Positions 36,459 through 48,959 of a stretch of 64,000 nucleotides of DNA are shown here, in pieces. Under the pieces are notes generated by a model, which was not told where the DNA came from, did no database searches, and saw only the letters and a program-made list of their open reading frames with translations. The stretch covers positions 1-64,000 of the forward strand of contig WOGZ01000040.1 in the NCBI GenBank assembly GCA_009733775.1, read 5' to 3'. The DNA is from Alectoria sarmentosa (lineage: Eukaryota; Ascomycota; Lecanoromycetes; Lecanorales; Parmeliaceae). The translations under genes and the position numbers were made by a program. Each line of letters starts with the position of its first letter. Positions within the stretch are counted from its first letter, which is position 1.

Positions 36459-37121
36459 GATCGGATTCGGAGAGGTCAGCCTCTTGCTGGTGAAGAAATA
36501 TTCTCGAGCCGTCAGACAATCATAGCCAAAGACCACACGGAACCCAATGAGTTCCCAATAACCCTGACGACCTTTCCTCGATTTGGCACCAGTGGCCATG
36601 TCATCACTCCTTACTACCCACCCTCTGGCGAGAGATTACGATCGCAATTCCTTCTCGCGTTATCTCAAATTCGAGCTTCAGACCTCATCGCGGCCCTACA
36701 ACACATACAAGATGCGGCACCTCGACACGATCCATTCTCTTTCAGCCGAGTGAGTACCGCAATGTGAGACGTCTTCAACCACTTAGCGCAAGATCCAAAT
36801 GAGTCAGACTCGGCGCGGAAATTAGGCCAAGAAGCCGGCGGTCAGACAATCTTCAAACGCTCCGATCCGCGACGTCATCAACATCTAAGCAACTTACAAC
36901 ATTGGGTTTTGTTGAAGGTCGGCAATATATTGGTGATTATAATCCGTAGGGAGAAACGAGGCAGACCGAATGGATATCGCGTAAAATGGAAGGGATACTC
37001 CGAGAAATCCTTGGGAGCCAGCTGGAACACTCTCGGAGCATGTACCGGAAATGGTGCAAAGGTTCGAGAAGTCTCGGTAGCGAAAATGAGTGCGAGAACA
37101 CCATCTGCACTGAGACATTAA
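36459..37121 (+). pseudogene. chromodomain-bearing frame with one internal stop
   Basis: One reading frame stays open from 36459 to 37121 except for a single TGA at 36765. The first part has protein-like composition (FGTSGHVITPYYPPSGERLR, then SQFLLALSQIRASDLIAAL). The second contains a weak chromodomain: VGNILVIIIRREKRGRP followed by GYRVKWKGYSEKS and ASWN. This resembles the chromodomain tail of fungal Ty3/gypsy integrases or of stand-alone chromo proteins. The expected tryptophan and acidic positions are partly lost, and no integrase is readable upstream. Best called a decayed gene; a TGA read through as an intron boundary is less likely. Confidence 0.5.
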
Positions 37122-40100
37122 AGTGGTGGTGGGTACCCACGACGCAGAAATTCAAAGTGGGTACGATTTGCGGATAGCGCGCATTTCAGATTCACGCCGA
37201 GTGATTTGCAAGTGAGGTCAACCTTTTTGCTTCCTTAACTTTGCAACCTACAACAACACTCGTTAAGGCCTAGTCACCAGACTCCCTGATTGAATCTGAG
37301 GTCAGCTCAAACCAGGCTAAGAGGGCTTTGCAGGCTGTTGCAGCTGGCTGAAGCACCATTGCGTCATAGTACGGCATGGGAATTACTCTGGTTGATGATG
37401 CTGAATAATATTCGTGTAATCACTCGATCGGAAATACGCTTTTTATCACTGTACCTGAAGAGAGAGAATTGGAAATGTGACTGTGGTATTGCACTTTGCG
37501 AAATACTTCGACGGATTAATCGGTTCGCTTCACTGCAGCTCTGATGGTCGAGCGCCGGAACTCAGAGGAGGCTCTTTTTCATGATTGTTGTGTAGCACGC
37601 CCTAGAAATGCAGTCACCGCGATATTCCATGGAATGTTTTTCTTTTACATGTCGGCCACGTTTGTTGTTTCAGCAGACAAAAGTTTTTGTAACCGGAATG
37701 AGTCCTTCGTTTCAATTTTTACTGTTGACGACCTCTTACGACTTGATTTGTGTATCTTCTGCTTACGCCAGAGAACCTCTTGCGGCTTATTTCAATTTGT
37801 GGGAATCTGCTCCTGCTTTGTCTCTATCAATGCCTTAGAGGAGAAAATAGTGGAATTAGAGAGTTCTCCAAGGGCATTACTGAGGATGTTTTCTTGATGA
37901 GGAAAGTCCTGACAGTCCTAGCGCTCTGTCTTTGAGATCGTTTAATTGAAATTACAATTTTCCTTGGTCTTCATCTTTTTATAAGTCTATAGTGCCCAAG
38001 TGGTCATTCAAATGATATTTTTTGGTCTCAGAAAAGCGAGCCATAAGTTATATGGGTACACCTTTCACAAGTTCTTCACGTCTGTATTGGTACGTCGACA
38101 AGAACTAAAAGCCACGTGATTTGTTTAATTGACATAGCGAAAAGCCAACAAAGGGAAATAGAAGGAAGACAAACAATGGTTGGGAAACGTTCAAATCCTT
38201 CGGGGGTGATACCCGTAGAAGCTAAGCCTCCCGGTGTCTCGTTCGAGTTGACAATCATCCACTGTGTCCTAATCTTTAAATTACGTGAGTTTAACACACT
38301 TTTCAAAACACTTCACCCTAAAGCGTCCGCGTCTTTAAAAACAGCCAATCACCTTCAAAGTCGGATGAGCTTATAGGCCTTCATTCTTATGTCCCTGGGA
38401 TCTTTGGACGCATCCTTGCGGACATGGCGCAGAAGCCAAAATCAATAAATACCCAGGCATGGAAGAGCGTGGCTCGAGCTCGATGCCGAGATCAAGTGCC
38501 TGATCATGGCCACCTAATGATCAACAAGCACGACGATCTCCTTGGCGTGCTCGAAACGATTAATTTTTACAAAGATTTTGAAAAACAAGACTTTCTTCAC
38601 TAATCAATTACAAGATCATCACGTCGACGTTGATTATGATTGTTTTATATTATTGTTTTAAAAACTATCATGAAGTTTGTTAAAGCTTCGCGCTTTATTA
38701 TGTAATTTTCACATCAAATAAGCTGATGTCGCGGAAACAAATGGCTGGAGGGCTCGGTTTATGTGGTGATAAGGACTACTAACAGCTCATGGCTGACATC
38801 AGAGACAACAAGCCTAACAGTATTAATTTGTCCATGCGGACGACGGCAAAGACAATTGCCCAAGTTAGTTGACGACCTATCTAAGTCAATTATTTCTGTC
38901 TTTGTCTGTTGAAGCGCAGCTGAGGAGTCCGGTCTCCGGCTTTGGATACGCGCTGCTTTATCACGCCGTGCGAAGACGAAGCCAACGACGTGGCCCAAAT
39001 GGAACCCAAGTCGGGATTCTTCCTGGTGATCGTTCTAGCTAAAACTTTCGCGACCTGGCTTGCCGAAATAACCAAGCTGATAGATCTCGAAGACCGTGAT
39101 GTGATGCAACTTCGCGTCTTCTACGCACCTTAGATTGAAAGAAAATAGCACGCGAAAATCTCGTCTGGCCATTCTTACCAGCCCCTTTTCTTCCTGACAG
39201 TCACGGTTGTGCAGTTGCACTTTTTCCTCTACACGGTGAATAAAGTTTCGATTTCCTCACAAAAACGACGATAAAATTAAATGTCGTAATAATACCCGAG
39301 GGCGGATGCAATTCTTTCAGCAATCGTCATTCATTCAGAAATGATTACCTTCTTTTTTCATGAGGGATCGCATTCAACGCAGAACCTTAGAAGAAGCCGA
39401 AGCAGATTGATACAGTTGAAAAAGACGAAAGAAGTCAGTGCCAGCATCAAAAACTGAAATCATCAAAACGACTCTCTCATCGTCATTTTCATTTCTGAGT
39501 TCCAAAGTCAGAACGCTGAAGGCCTTGTCCATCCAGCAAGTCTGCTTTCTTATTCTTTGTCGTCGATCAACTTTAGATGAGACAAGCCAATTTAATTCTC
39601 AGACTCGGGATGTCTCAGGTGTCTACCATCCCAGAGCGAACTTCTACCAAAGTAATCTTTGCAGACATCGAAGCAGACAAGAATGAGAGGAGAACTCTTG
39701 ACGTTGATATCAAAGAAGAGGCAGAGAAGATGAAAGCAGCTAAGTTATATGAGGAATAGTGGACTAATCTTAGCGAAGCATTCCAGGAGGAGAACAAGAA
39801 TTCGACGTGGTTCGCCAAGTTGTTATCAGTTCCCCGTCCGAACGATTTGCTCGATTCTCCAACTCATCGTCAACGGGCGTCCTCAATCATGTCAGATTAA
39901 GATCTCATTCCAGGCCCTTTCGATGAAGTTTAGTACAAGACGACATAGAGATCAAACCCTTCAGCTTTAAGCTCCCTAGCTCGTCCGTGAAGAAGCTGGA
40001 GGCTCAAGAAATGCCGCCTCGAAGGTCGTATGTGAATGCCCTGATCGAACGCCCCATCGCGCAAAAGACTTTCGCGCCTAGTTTGCACACACGAGGATCA

Positions 40101-40580
40101 TCTACTCGGCGCTCTTACCAATGGCGGACTCGATGGGAAGCCTGACGATTTCAGATGAAGGGAGCTAAATGCCATGGGCATACAGTGCTTTACAGCTTTT
40201 GGCCGTTAGATTCTGCTATTCATTAATCGTGAGGCTAATTCACTTGTGAGATAATTGCAGCTCGGCCTCATCATGGCGATTGAGGTAGGCCTCCACTCAG
40301 AAGGTAGTGCCCCGCCTTTTGTCGTTGATGATGAAACGAAACGTTTCATGATACCAACCTTTGTACTGTACAGCCAGCGCATTGGATACTCTGCGTAGGA
40401 ACTTTACCCAACGCTGATTCTCAAGAGGCATCCTTTGTATATTATAATTCTTTATCAACGTCAGATTTGGATCTATCATGAAAGCAAGCCGTCGTCGACG
40501 TCGCCAGAGTACTCTCTTGGTTTGGCTCGTCTTTGAGCAGTCGTCTCTTCGACCTGTCCTGGTCATCAAGCCAGGGAATC
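37122..40580. other. gene-poor stretch with scattered coding-like scraps
   Basis: No intact gene. Short protein-like pieces separated by stops occur around 39577-39900 (IKEEAEKMKAAKLYEE, then an in-frame stop and WTNLSEAFQEENKNSTWFAK). They suggest a decayed gene leading toward the C48-like fragment. The remainder shows nothing. Confidence 0.5.
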
Positions 40581-40649
40581 TGTGATCAACAACGAAATGG
40601 ATACGATTGCGGAGTTTTTGTCGCTATCACGGTAGCAGCGGTAATCTAA
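40581..40649 (+). pseudogene. C48 (Ulp1-like) cysteine protease catalytic fragment
   Basis: In frame from 40581 the sequence reads CDQQRNGYDCGVFVAITV before a TAA at 40647. The Q-x2-NGYDCGVFV pattern is the glutamine and cysteine active-site block of Ulp1/SENP peptidases. The upstream histidine and aspartate blocks are not readable in one frame. Such domains occur both in SUMO proteases and as cargo in fungal DNA transposons. Given the surrounding stops, this is probably a relic. Confidence 0.45.
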
Positions 40650-40743
40650 AAAGCCTCCGGGCTCTCCTTGAGCGAGCGTCGACGACCAGGAAGGCCAACA
40701 CGAGAAGAGTTCGGGCTCCTCTCCGGCGGGCTCTGAGCTGGAC

Positions 40744-40950
40744 ATGCTAGAGACAGGATCTGGTTGTGATACGTGCTGGTATTATTATGCGGACTCGGAG
40801 GAGAGCTTGAAACTTCACAAACTTCGAAAACACCATAGTGATGGGTTGTTGTGTGAGTGGCCAGCGTGCAGGGCTACCTTTCTTGATGAACACACTCTGC
40901 AGACCCACATACGGCACGAGCACTATCGCCTCAGCCACGCAACCCTTTGA
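40744..40950 (+). CDS. two-finger C2H2 zinc-finger ORF (possible exon or relic)
   Basis: A 68-codon ATG-initiated frame carries two C2H2 fingers. The first is CDTCWYYYADSEESLKLH followed by a pair of histidines after KLRK. The second is CEWPACRATFLDEHTLQTH followed by IRHEH. Ligand spacing is near-canonical. It lies 95 bp downstream of the C48-like fragment, so both may once have belonged to one gene. Too short to assign a target or role; it could be a terminal exon. Confidence 0.45.
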   Translation: MLETGSGCDTCWYYYADSEESLKLHKLRKHHSDGLLCEWPACRATFLDEHTLQTHIRHEHYRLSHATL

Positions 40951-43379
40951 TCCTGCCGGAAGAAAATGCTTCGCAGCGCATCTCAAGAAAATGGCTGTAA
41001 AGCAAAGTTTCGCTCCAATCACCAATCGATCTTTCGTTGATCTCTATCACGCTGCGTTTTTGGAAGGCTTGGTTAATAGACTGACTCGTTCAGACTACGG
41101 AGACACAGAAACCGCGTGAGAAGTTGCTGACTATACAAGCACTCAGGATGATCAAGCAGACGTGGAGCCTCAATAGTGGATGACACAAACTACCCAGAAA
41201 TTCAAAGAATCTATCGTTATCTATTAAAATCGAAGAACGAAGCAAAGCCTTCTATGTCGAGTAGCAGCATCTTGATAATCTCGATTATCAGCAAAAAAAA
41301 TTTCAGAAGGCATGTCTGCTGCTTCGAACTCTTTAGAATTGGGATAAGATTATAAATCGCATATCAGAAATGTCGCCTTCAAAAAAAGTTGATTTAATTT
41401 CAAAACTCTGTGGTTCTGTGGTTGCGCCATTTGGTCTTGGTTAAAAGCAGCACTGCACTGGAGGGCCGTGAGTGGGTTGACGCTGGGGCTGAGGGATGGG
41501 GTCGAAGCCGCCTGGGCGGCATCTGCTGCCCAATGGGCCGCTGGGAGGGGAAGCCCTTCAACCCAAGAGGCTTCGGCCTCGGCAAATGCAACAAATACGC
41601 TGCCTTCGGGCACTGGAGAATGCTCTCTTTAATGAGAACATTGATATCAAGGGCTGGACGTTTGTAGCTCACCTTTTGGTTGTCAGGTTTCATGTTTTCA
41701 TGTCCAATGAACTAACAAGATGAGTTGCTAGTTCTCAAGGAGCGTTCACCTTGATCGAAGACAATTCTACCTGGGTCTTAGCTTCTTTGCATGCATACTC
41801 TACGACTTTTTGCCTGGCCATGACTATTTCTATTTGGCCCTGACTATCGGAATATTCGACACACGAATCACGAAAAATGATGTCGGGAGCTTAGAGCATG
41901 AAGAAGGCGCAGTACTACGATTTGCGTAAGACGCGACTAGCAATGTCGGCGGTTTGACCCAGACGGACGAGCCTAACGGGCCTCTTCAACCCCAATAACG
42001 GCAGTTTCACAAAACATTTTATTGACATCTAATATCTGCCTAGTATCCACCAGCTCGCTCACAGCCACTATTACATAAAGACTCATTCAAGCTGCCCAAG
42101 GGAAATCATCGGACTGGTCAACCCTCACGGACTCCGACACATCTACTCTTACCAATCCACTGCCCTTTGATGACGATGGAGAAGCTGATGGAGGTCCACA
42201 CGAAGGCTATGATGACCAGGAACCTCAGTTGGAAGGCAGGCTTCTTCGACACCTTGAAAAGGGTCGAGGGTTCCCGGGTGGGTGAGTGGGGAAAAGAAAC
42301 TGTTTCATTGATCTACTTAGTCTACGATAGATCAATGCCCACCGACAAACAAAAAACGTGGGAATCAGCAACGATACAGGACGCCCAGTTCCTTTTGGGA
42401 CGATATGCGGACCTTGTATCGTCATCTTTGTTGCTCACCCTTCTTCCAATTTTGTTCTTGCGCCCGGATCGGCTTTCGAAAACGAGCTGCTTAAGGTCAA
42501 CAAAAACCGCTTCGGGCTCAGGTGAAGAATGTTGAGACTAGAATTGAAGAGAAACCGATTCATCATAGAAAGCTCGAAATCGTGGAGCTGGAAGTTGAGG
42601 TTTCAAATGCCAAATTAGAACTCCTGCAATGTTTTGAAGGTACGCGATTACGAGATGACTCGCAAGGAATCAGTATGCCTGGTATCATCTCCTTGGGAGC
42701 ATTATTTGTGGAGGCAGAAGCGCCGTAAATGGTGGCTCGACTATGAGTGCCAGAACCGTATGGACTTCATCAACAATCACGGAAAAGAACACCGGGAGAC
42801 AAACAAGTGGTGGCAGGTGTTTGGAGAAGATTAGACAGTATCCACGATGCAACAGCCGAAACGGAGGCAAGGGAAACCCGGTAAGTATACCATGAAGCCG
42901 GTCAAAAAAGAGAACCTACAGCAAGAGGCTATTCTGCCCTTCGGGCTTGTTCGACAACGCCATTGACGGTCATCGCTCCAGCACGCAGATATCCTTGACA
43001 ATGATCGCCTCAATGATAGTAACATCTACCGAGGCTCTCGAAATCCACAAAACGCAAAAACACCACAGCGACCGAATACTATGCGACTGGTCTTAATGTC
43101 GCGCTATGATGAATGTCTCGATGTTCTTCAAGCTCATTATTAAGTTTTGCCTCTCTAGGGTTTGTTTTCGTCGATTGATCACAGAACAGCAAGCGCGTGA
43201 ATTAATTCATATTGAACACGGCGACGTTGAATACTTTCAAAGCCTCGATTTTTGGTTTACGAATATCGATTTGAATATTGCTTTTCACTCTTGTCTTTCG
43301 GTGCTCCATTCGACGCGTAGCTGTTGAAAAATCAGAGCCATAAAACGAGCAGACAGAATATACTTACATCTACCTAGCG
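40951..43379. other. gene-poor stretch
   Basis: A 122-codon plus-strand frame (42167-42535) and a 66-codon frame (42634-42834, rich in W, K and E) look weakly protein-like but lack an identifiable domain and convincing splicing. Nothing else is supportable. Confidence 0.45.
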
Positions 43380-43725
43380 ATGCCGGAAACTTCATCTAAT
43401 GGTGCGCTTGCGGCTAAGAGTTTACAGAATGATGATGGCTGCGATGATGAGGTTGAGAGTTCCGCCCGGTATATTCCATCTTTGACTCTTCCCAATTTTG
43501 ATGTGCGAGCTCTAACACGCGAATACCCAGTGAGTCAAGGAGATTCGAGGATCTAGACTATGATTCCAGTGAGGATGAAGCTAGCAGGCTGTGCGTCTTG
43601 CTCGATTCTAATCATCTTTTGAATCATATAACGCCTTGCGATGCAGGCGAGAGTTTGGAAAGGTACGGGGAATTAAGGTGTATCGAGATAACCTCCGGGC
43701 CGACGACCATAAGCACTATGGTTGA
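43380..43725 (+). CDS. 75-residue acidic protein, three exons
   Basis: Exons are 43380-43468, 43531-43590 and 43647-43725. Intron 1 has a GTATAT donor, a perfect CTAAC branch site and a CCCAG acceptor. Intron 2 has GTGCGT, CTAAT and ATGCAG. Both keep frame, and without splicing the frames are broken, so the model is well supported. The product begins MPETSSNGALAAKSL, passes through RRFEDLDYDSSEDEAS and ends in REFGKVRGIKVYRDNLRADD with a short basic tail. It has no signal peptide or membrane segment. The family is unknown. It is the only convincing gene in a 14-kb relic-rich stretch. Confidence 0.6.
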
Positions 43726-44272
43726 TGATCAACAGTACCTGTACCATCAGTACGTTGATTGATGATCAGCGGGCTCTACAAGGGAGTGAATTACGAATCT
43801 TGAGATGGCACGAAGTTCAAAAATGGATTGAAGTGCCAACGAGAAAAGTCCCTGTGTCAATGACCACACCACAACAGAGCTGCTAACCAAAGCACACTCT
43901 TCGCCCAGGACCGACGAATGGAATTGGGTAACGCATGCTATAAGGGAGTCTTATCATAACTGCATAATAGGAGGAAAGATGGTACACCGTTATACAGCAG
44001 CGACACAAAGACCTTGATGCGGTAGGGTGTAATGATAGCAGAATCAGACCAATCTGGAAGACAGTTGAGCAACTCATCTCGGTTCGTTAGGTCAATGCAT
44101 CATAATTGACTTCTTCGATCAAGCTTGCAGTTGCCAATTCTTGACATCTCTTGGTGTGCGACCGGCTCAAACAGAATCGGTGCCATTATCTACAGGTTTT
44201 TGGAATGATGGAATTTCTGACCATCTACTTGCTCTCGACCTAGATAAAAACATATCCTCATTTTGCGAGCAG

Positions 44273-44643
44273 ATACGGCGGAGTCCGCCACTCAGCAATC
44301 TGCCACCCCGAAGGCAGACACTGGGGAGGCAGACACTGGAAAGCGAGTCACGGAGCAATCGGCCACTCAGCAGCCAGAAAGTGAGAAGCCAGACGTTGAG
44401 ATGCCGAATGCAGACACGGCAGAGGCTGATTCGTCGGCCAAAACTCTACCATACACAGCCGCGAAGCGCCCACCTAGGAAGGCGTCAGACAAGAATTCTA
44501 AATCTGCAGCCATAATTGTTGACAGCGATTACGACGATATGTCCTCGGCTGATGCAGCTGGGAACAAAGGCAAGCGCAAGGCTCCCATCGACCCCACTGA
44601 TTCGTTCCTCGAACTCAGAGAATTTCATACAACAATCATTTAG
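44273..44643 (+). other. disordered Ala/Thr/Glu-rich open frame, possible 5' exon
   Basis: Opens right after an acceptor-like GAGCAG. It encodes repeats of the type SATQQ / ADTGEADTG, then basic patches (KRPPRKASDKNSK) and SDYDDMSS, stopping at 44643. It could be the disordered N-terminal exon of the F-box-like fragment that follows. No ATG is in a good position. Confidence 0.35.
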
Positions 44644-44781
44644 CTATCGCGAGAGCTGGCTTTTCAGCCGCTACGAACACCAGCCGCTCAGATCGCGCTA
44701 GATTACTAGTTTTACGCCCTCAGCATAGGCCGGACACGCTGCAGGGCGTGCCAGCAGTGTAAGCTCACTCAATCATCGTAA

Positions 44782-45048
44782 ATGATGTTTCTATGTTTTG
44801 CTTCAGAGTTGAGACTGCAGATATATGAAGAGCTTTATTTAAACGATTTTATGATCCGCAATCTTTCGGCGATTTGCAATCAGACTTGTCCAAAAATCCC
44901 ATTCTGTCATTTAAAGGTCTTTAAAGTCTCGTCTCAATCTCGTGATCATTTCAAGCAATATATCGAAACCCGAACATCATATACATTTCAAAACTTTCAC
45001 GACGTCACGATCGTTTATTTTGAATATGCTTTCGGCCAGAAAAGATGA
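44782..45048 (+). pseudogene. F-box-like/2EXR-type fragment
   Basis: Begins with FASELRLQIYEELYLNDF, which matches the L-P-x-E-L-R-x-x-I-Y-E core common to a fungal F-box-like family. The expected proline is replaced, and the frame stops after 88 codons in place of the usual several hundred. Probably a truncated relic. Confidence 0.45.
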
Positions 45049-45932
45049 TCTGCGGTTGTCATTGGACTTTGGGGGGAAGAAAAGAAGGCTAAGCGACATT
45101 GAAAACAATACAAGCCAACATCTCCATCCGCTCGCTGCGTTTTACTCGCTAGGCCATTCAACACCGCTTGCGAAGAAAAAGGCTGCAGTTGAGGGGTGAG
45201 GGAGGAGTGAAGAGCGAGATAAGAAAGAACGTGTGAGATGGGGTGTTTTGTGGGGCTAAGACCATGTGGTGACACCTTTGGTAGGATACGGATGTGATTG
45301 GAAACACAACAGTGGATTCAGAAGCGTGACGAATTGTGGTTTCAGACGCTAGTGTGGAAGATTCAAGATCAACGTTTGATGCATGGTGAAGGGTCGAGCC
45401 TCAAACCAACGTCAATCACTTTTCCTCAAACTCGGCAGCGAGTATCACATTTTTGAATATTCAACCGCATTGATGTTGGTGAAGGAGGCTGATCTATAGC
45501 AAAAGATATCTATCTTATGTTGATCAAATCGCAAGCACGAGCATGACCCTAAATCTAACCCTAAGATGGATCTGAGCGAAGATGGTGCTACCCTGGTATG
45601 TGGGCGTTGCCTCAAATAACAATACACTTGACTGTCCGAACTCGGATTCATGGGATGGGCTTGCGACGTTTCATACGAAGCAGGTTGCGCCAAGGAGCTC
45701 CCCATCTGAGCACCCAAACATGTATGGAAAGATATCATACAGGTTCCCCGCCGGCGTTCACCTCTCGCTCTATTGCCCGATATCGAAAACCCTCCTATGT
45801 CGACGCTCATGAAACGACCCGACGATAATCCTTTGATTGGTCGACAGTCTCATTCTACTGCAATTTGTCCTGATGCTGGAGAATCCTCCCCGCCATGGTA
45901 AGTGTATTTGAGAGTGGTGAGCTCGATCGTGC

Positions 45933-46187
45933 ATGAGTGACGGATTTGGCTGTCATCCATGGCCAACTCGTGGAACTGCTGATGTCAAGGTAAGTGGTTT
46001 TCTATTAATATTTTACGAGTAAATGACTAATTTTCAGATCGACCTTATAAATACTCAGCGGCTCCGTGAAGCACCAGGCCATTTGCAGCCATATGGTTCT
46101 TCACCAGCTAACAAGGGGAAAGAGAAGGAAGAGAAAGGTTCTTCGTCCAAAACCAGGGATGACGAGGCTGGAGAAGATGAGCGCTGA
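45933..46187 (+). CDS. 68-residue protein, two exons (candidate)
   Basis: Exons are 45933-45989 and 46038-46187, joined by a strong GTAAGT...TTTTCAG intron in phase 0. The product starts MSDGFGCHPWPTRGTADVK, passes INTQRLREAPGHLQPYG and ends in a charged tail (KGKEKEEKGSSSKTRDDEAG). No domain known. The ATG might lie inside a longer exon, but the open frames upstream (45797-45897) could not be joined to it in phase. Confidence 0.45.
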
Positions 46188-47438
46188 TTTATTTCTAGCC
46201 TATCAAACAAGCAAGCAAGCAGATTGTATCAAACACACATTCTAAACCCTTCTTCGTATCTTACAACTCCCTTCTATCACTCCTCAAAATCAAACGTTAT
46301 CTTTCAAGACAGAAATATGCAACTAGACTGACGCCTATTTCAGACAATCCGTCAATACTGTGTCACTTCAAACCGTCTTCTGCGAGACGCCTGCCAGACT
46401 CTGAGGAATCGCCGATTAGGATGATCTCCGGTTAAACGACGTATGGGACTTCTTCCCTGATCCCGTGCATTCGGGTATGAAAAGGCTAGATGCACATGCC
46501 AGCGGCTATAATACAAACTGAGGTTCTTGATTGTCCTAGATAACACCGATATATCTGACGCCTTTCTTTGCCCGACTATGATGCTCTCATCCTCTCTATC
46601 TTTGTTGTACATCAACGAATTACAAGTCCGATGCGAGCGATTTGACTGATCACCAAGACTCGCTTCTTGCGCTCGGAAAAAGGAAGCCTGGAAGCGTCCA
46701 TGGGAATGAAAACTCTGCGGTCGGATTTCTCGGGGGAAGGGTCAAGGTCGGTGTTGGTTGGGGCTGCTTCGAGGACGTCGGAATCTTACTGATTGGATTT
46801 CTCAAGGCGCAAGAGAGAAAAGACATCACGCCCGTTCTCACAGTTTGGGCAAGGATGACATGTTGCGATTATTGCTTACTCTACTCGAATTTTGAAAGGC
46901 GGAGGCAGCTCAGGTGGTCAGGCGGCAGAGATACGTGGAAAATAGAAAGCATGCATGTATAAATCTACATAGGGGGGTCCATGGGTATATAAGACCACGT
47001 GAAAAAACTACACAGCAAACCTATACAGCAAACAAACAATCCGATAAAACAAACATGTACATATGCATAAAATGATCGAGACCAGTAAAATCCACTCTAA
47101 ATCCCACTCTAACGCTCTATCCCGCAAAAGTGTTGGTGCATTTGAAGATAAGTAGCGCACGCAGCTGTATCGGTCCATGCATGCATGATATTATTCCCTT
47201 TTCACCCCTCGACTCTTATATACCAACAAGATTCGCATCCTGCAGACTCACTCTTACGCCTACACAGCACCCAATCTCTCTCTGGTAAGTTGATCTTTTG
47301 CCACCTCACTGCGACTACTGACTAGCTTTATATTTTTTGAAATGCGCAGTCGTATTTCTATGATGGGGTAACTTAGGCGGAAACTTCGGCATGGGCGTTC
47401 TTTGTCGAAATTCTGGCGAGCGAGCGAGCGAGGGAGCA

Positions 47439-47948
47439 ATGAAGAATGCAACATCTGGACTGATCCGAGCTCCAAAATCGAACTTTGATCGAGGTCAGCT
47501 TCAATTTCTAGCCCAGTACGCTCGAGATCCTCACAATGGTATGAGGATTTCTCGCTCTGTTGCTAAGCGATTTTTGTTTCGCCGTCGATGCCCATCGAGA
47601 TTGGCACGAAAAAGCCACGAAATGGCCAAGAAATCCATACGTGAGCAATCGAAGAGATCGAGCAGCCGTCACGATAGAAACCCACCGCGATGCAATCTAC
47701 AGAGGCATCAATCACGCCCCCCTCTGCCAAATCTACAGTTCGGACATATCACCCAGCGCAACACCAGCTGTCCCTCTCCTCTCCTCTGCTCGATGAGACT
47801 CTCTGGCAAGATACCTCTTCCCTATCAAGGTCATCAAAGAGGCATCATTCCACAGCATTTGGACTTCGTGATTGATTGGATGGATGGAGACTGCCCACAA
47901 CCAAAACCAAATCCACAGCCGTTATTTAAGTACAAGAAGCATCAATGA
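47439..47948 (+). CDS. uncharacterised 169-codon open frame (doubtful)
   Basis: An ATG-initiated frame rich in R, S and P (for example AKRFLFRRRCPSRLARKSH) and ending in PLFKYKKHQ. It has no motif. A competing plus-strand frame overlaps it. It may be real but could equally be chance. Confidence 0.25.
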   Translation: MKNATSGLIRAPKSNFDRGQLQFLAQYARDPHNGMRISRSVAKRFLFRRRCPSRLARKSHEMAKKSIREQSKRSSSRHDRNPPRCNLQRHQSRPPLPNLQFGHITQRNTSCPSPLLCSMRLSGKIPLPYQGHQRGIIPQHLDFVIDWMDGDCPQPKPNPQPLFKYKKHQ

Positions 47949-48662
47949 CGAAGACGACTATCCATACCAACAACACGTCTGAGTCGGCACTCAATCAATC
48001 AAAGCGCAGCTCGTCGAGCATGGGCACCGCAACCCTCCCTGACCAACCGTCTAAAAAGTCATTCGGCAAGAGAGAATCGTCGAATGATGGCAACCCGGGA
48101 CACGAGCTCTGGTCCTTCAAAGGCAAATAAATCTGCCGACGATGCTGATGTCCGGGTTATTAGATTCTGTGCGGCGGAGGCGAGGCGGCATTGTTTAAGT
48201 AAATCGGGCAGGATCGGGCACAGGGAGATTTTCGGAGGTTTTTTTAAAATTCGAATAAGGAGGGTGGGGTGGGGCGGGGTGGGAAGAGCCCCCAAGAGCA
48301 AGGCAAGGAGTATGGCTCCGGATGAGGATGTTGGTCGAGGGGGGTGGATATATATCGAGAGGAGGGGATGGCGCTGGGAATTAAGCGAGCGGAGTTGTAC
48401 CTGACACCCCCTCAAACGAGAAAAACAAGTTTCATGAGGCCATTACACAATTCCAATTTCCATTCCCAGAAACGACTTCCTCAAACTCTCCCCCATCACA
48501 TCAGAACAAACATATCAAACCAAGAACGCACACGAATGGGCCGTGACAACGTACGTGCAAGTGCCAGGGAAAACAACACCAAGTGGTCTGCGGTTAAAAC
48601 CAATCAGCTATTTATTCCCTCGACGCTACCTAGCTAGCTATGGGTACATCGACCGCCAAATA

Positions 48663-48681
48663 AATGAATGAATGAATGAAC
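48663..48681 (+). repeat. AATG microsatellite
   Basis: Four to five tandem AATG units in intergenic sequence. Confidence 0.8.
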
Positions 48682-48933
48682 GAAACGCCGATGCAGCAGC
48701 AAACACCTCGGCTTTTGGATCCCAGCCAGTAGTAATTCTAATTCTAATTCTAAATTCCCAAGCTGACCGTCAGAAAGCCCAATCCTACCCACCCCTTCGC
48801 TGACCCGTGTGTAAGTCACGCGGGATCGACTGCTAGGACCTTAGCGCCAATCCTCCCAATAATTTCAAATGCATACGAGAGATACTGCACGACACTGCGA
48901 TCTACAGTATATTTTCTTCGAAGCGGTGGAAGA

Positions 48934-48959
48934 TGCTTACTTACTTACTTACTTACCTA
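48934..48959 (+). repeat. TTAC microsatellite
   Basis: About six tandem TTAC units with one substitution, intergenic. Confidence 0.8.

Noticed and set aside
43030..43110. Second copy of the C2H2 finger (HKTQKHHSDRILCDW)
   Set aside because: Only about 15 residues resemble the finger at 40744, a stop follows, and a different open frame covers the same bases.
45546..45566. Telomere-like CCCTAA units
   Set aside because: Only two separated units; not an interstitial telomere array.
45797..45989. Joining the frame at 45797-45897 to the small gene at 45933
   Set aside because: A GTAAGT donor exists at 45898, but no acceptor before 45940 gives a compatible phase.
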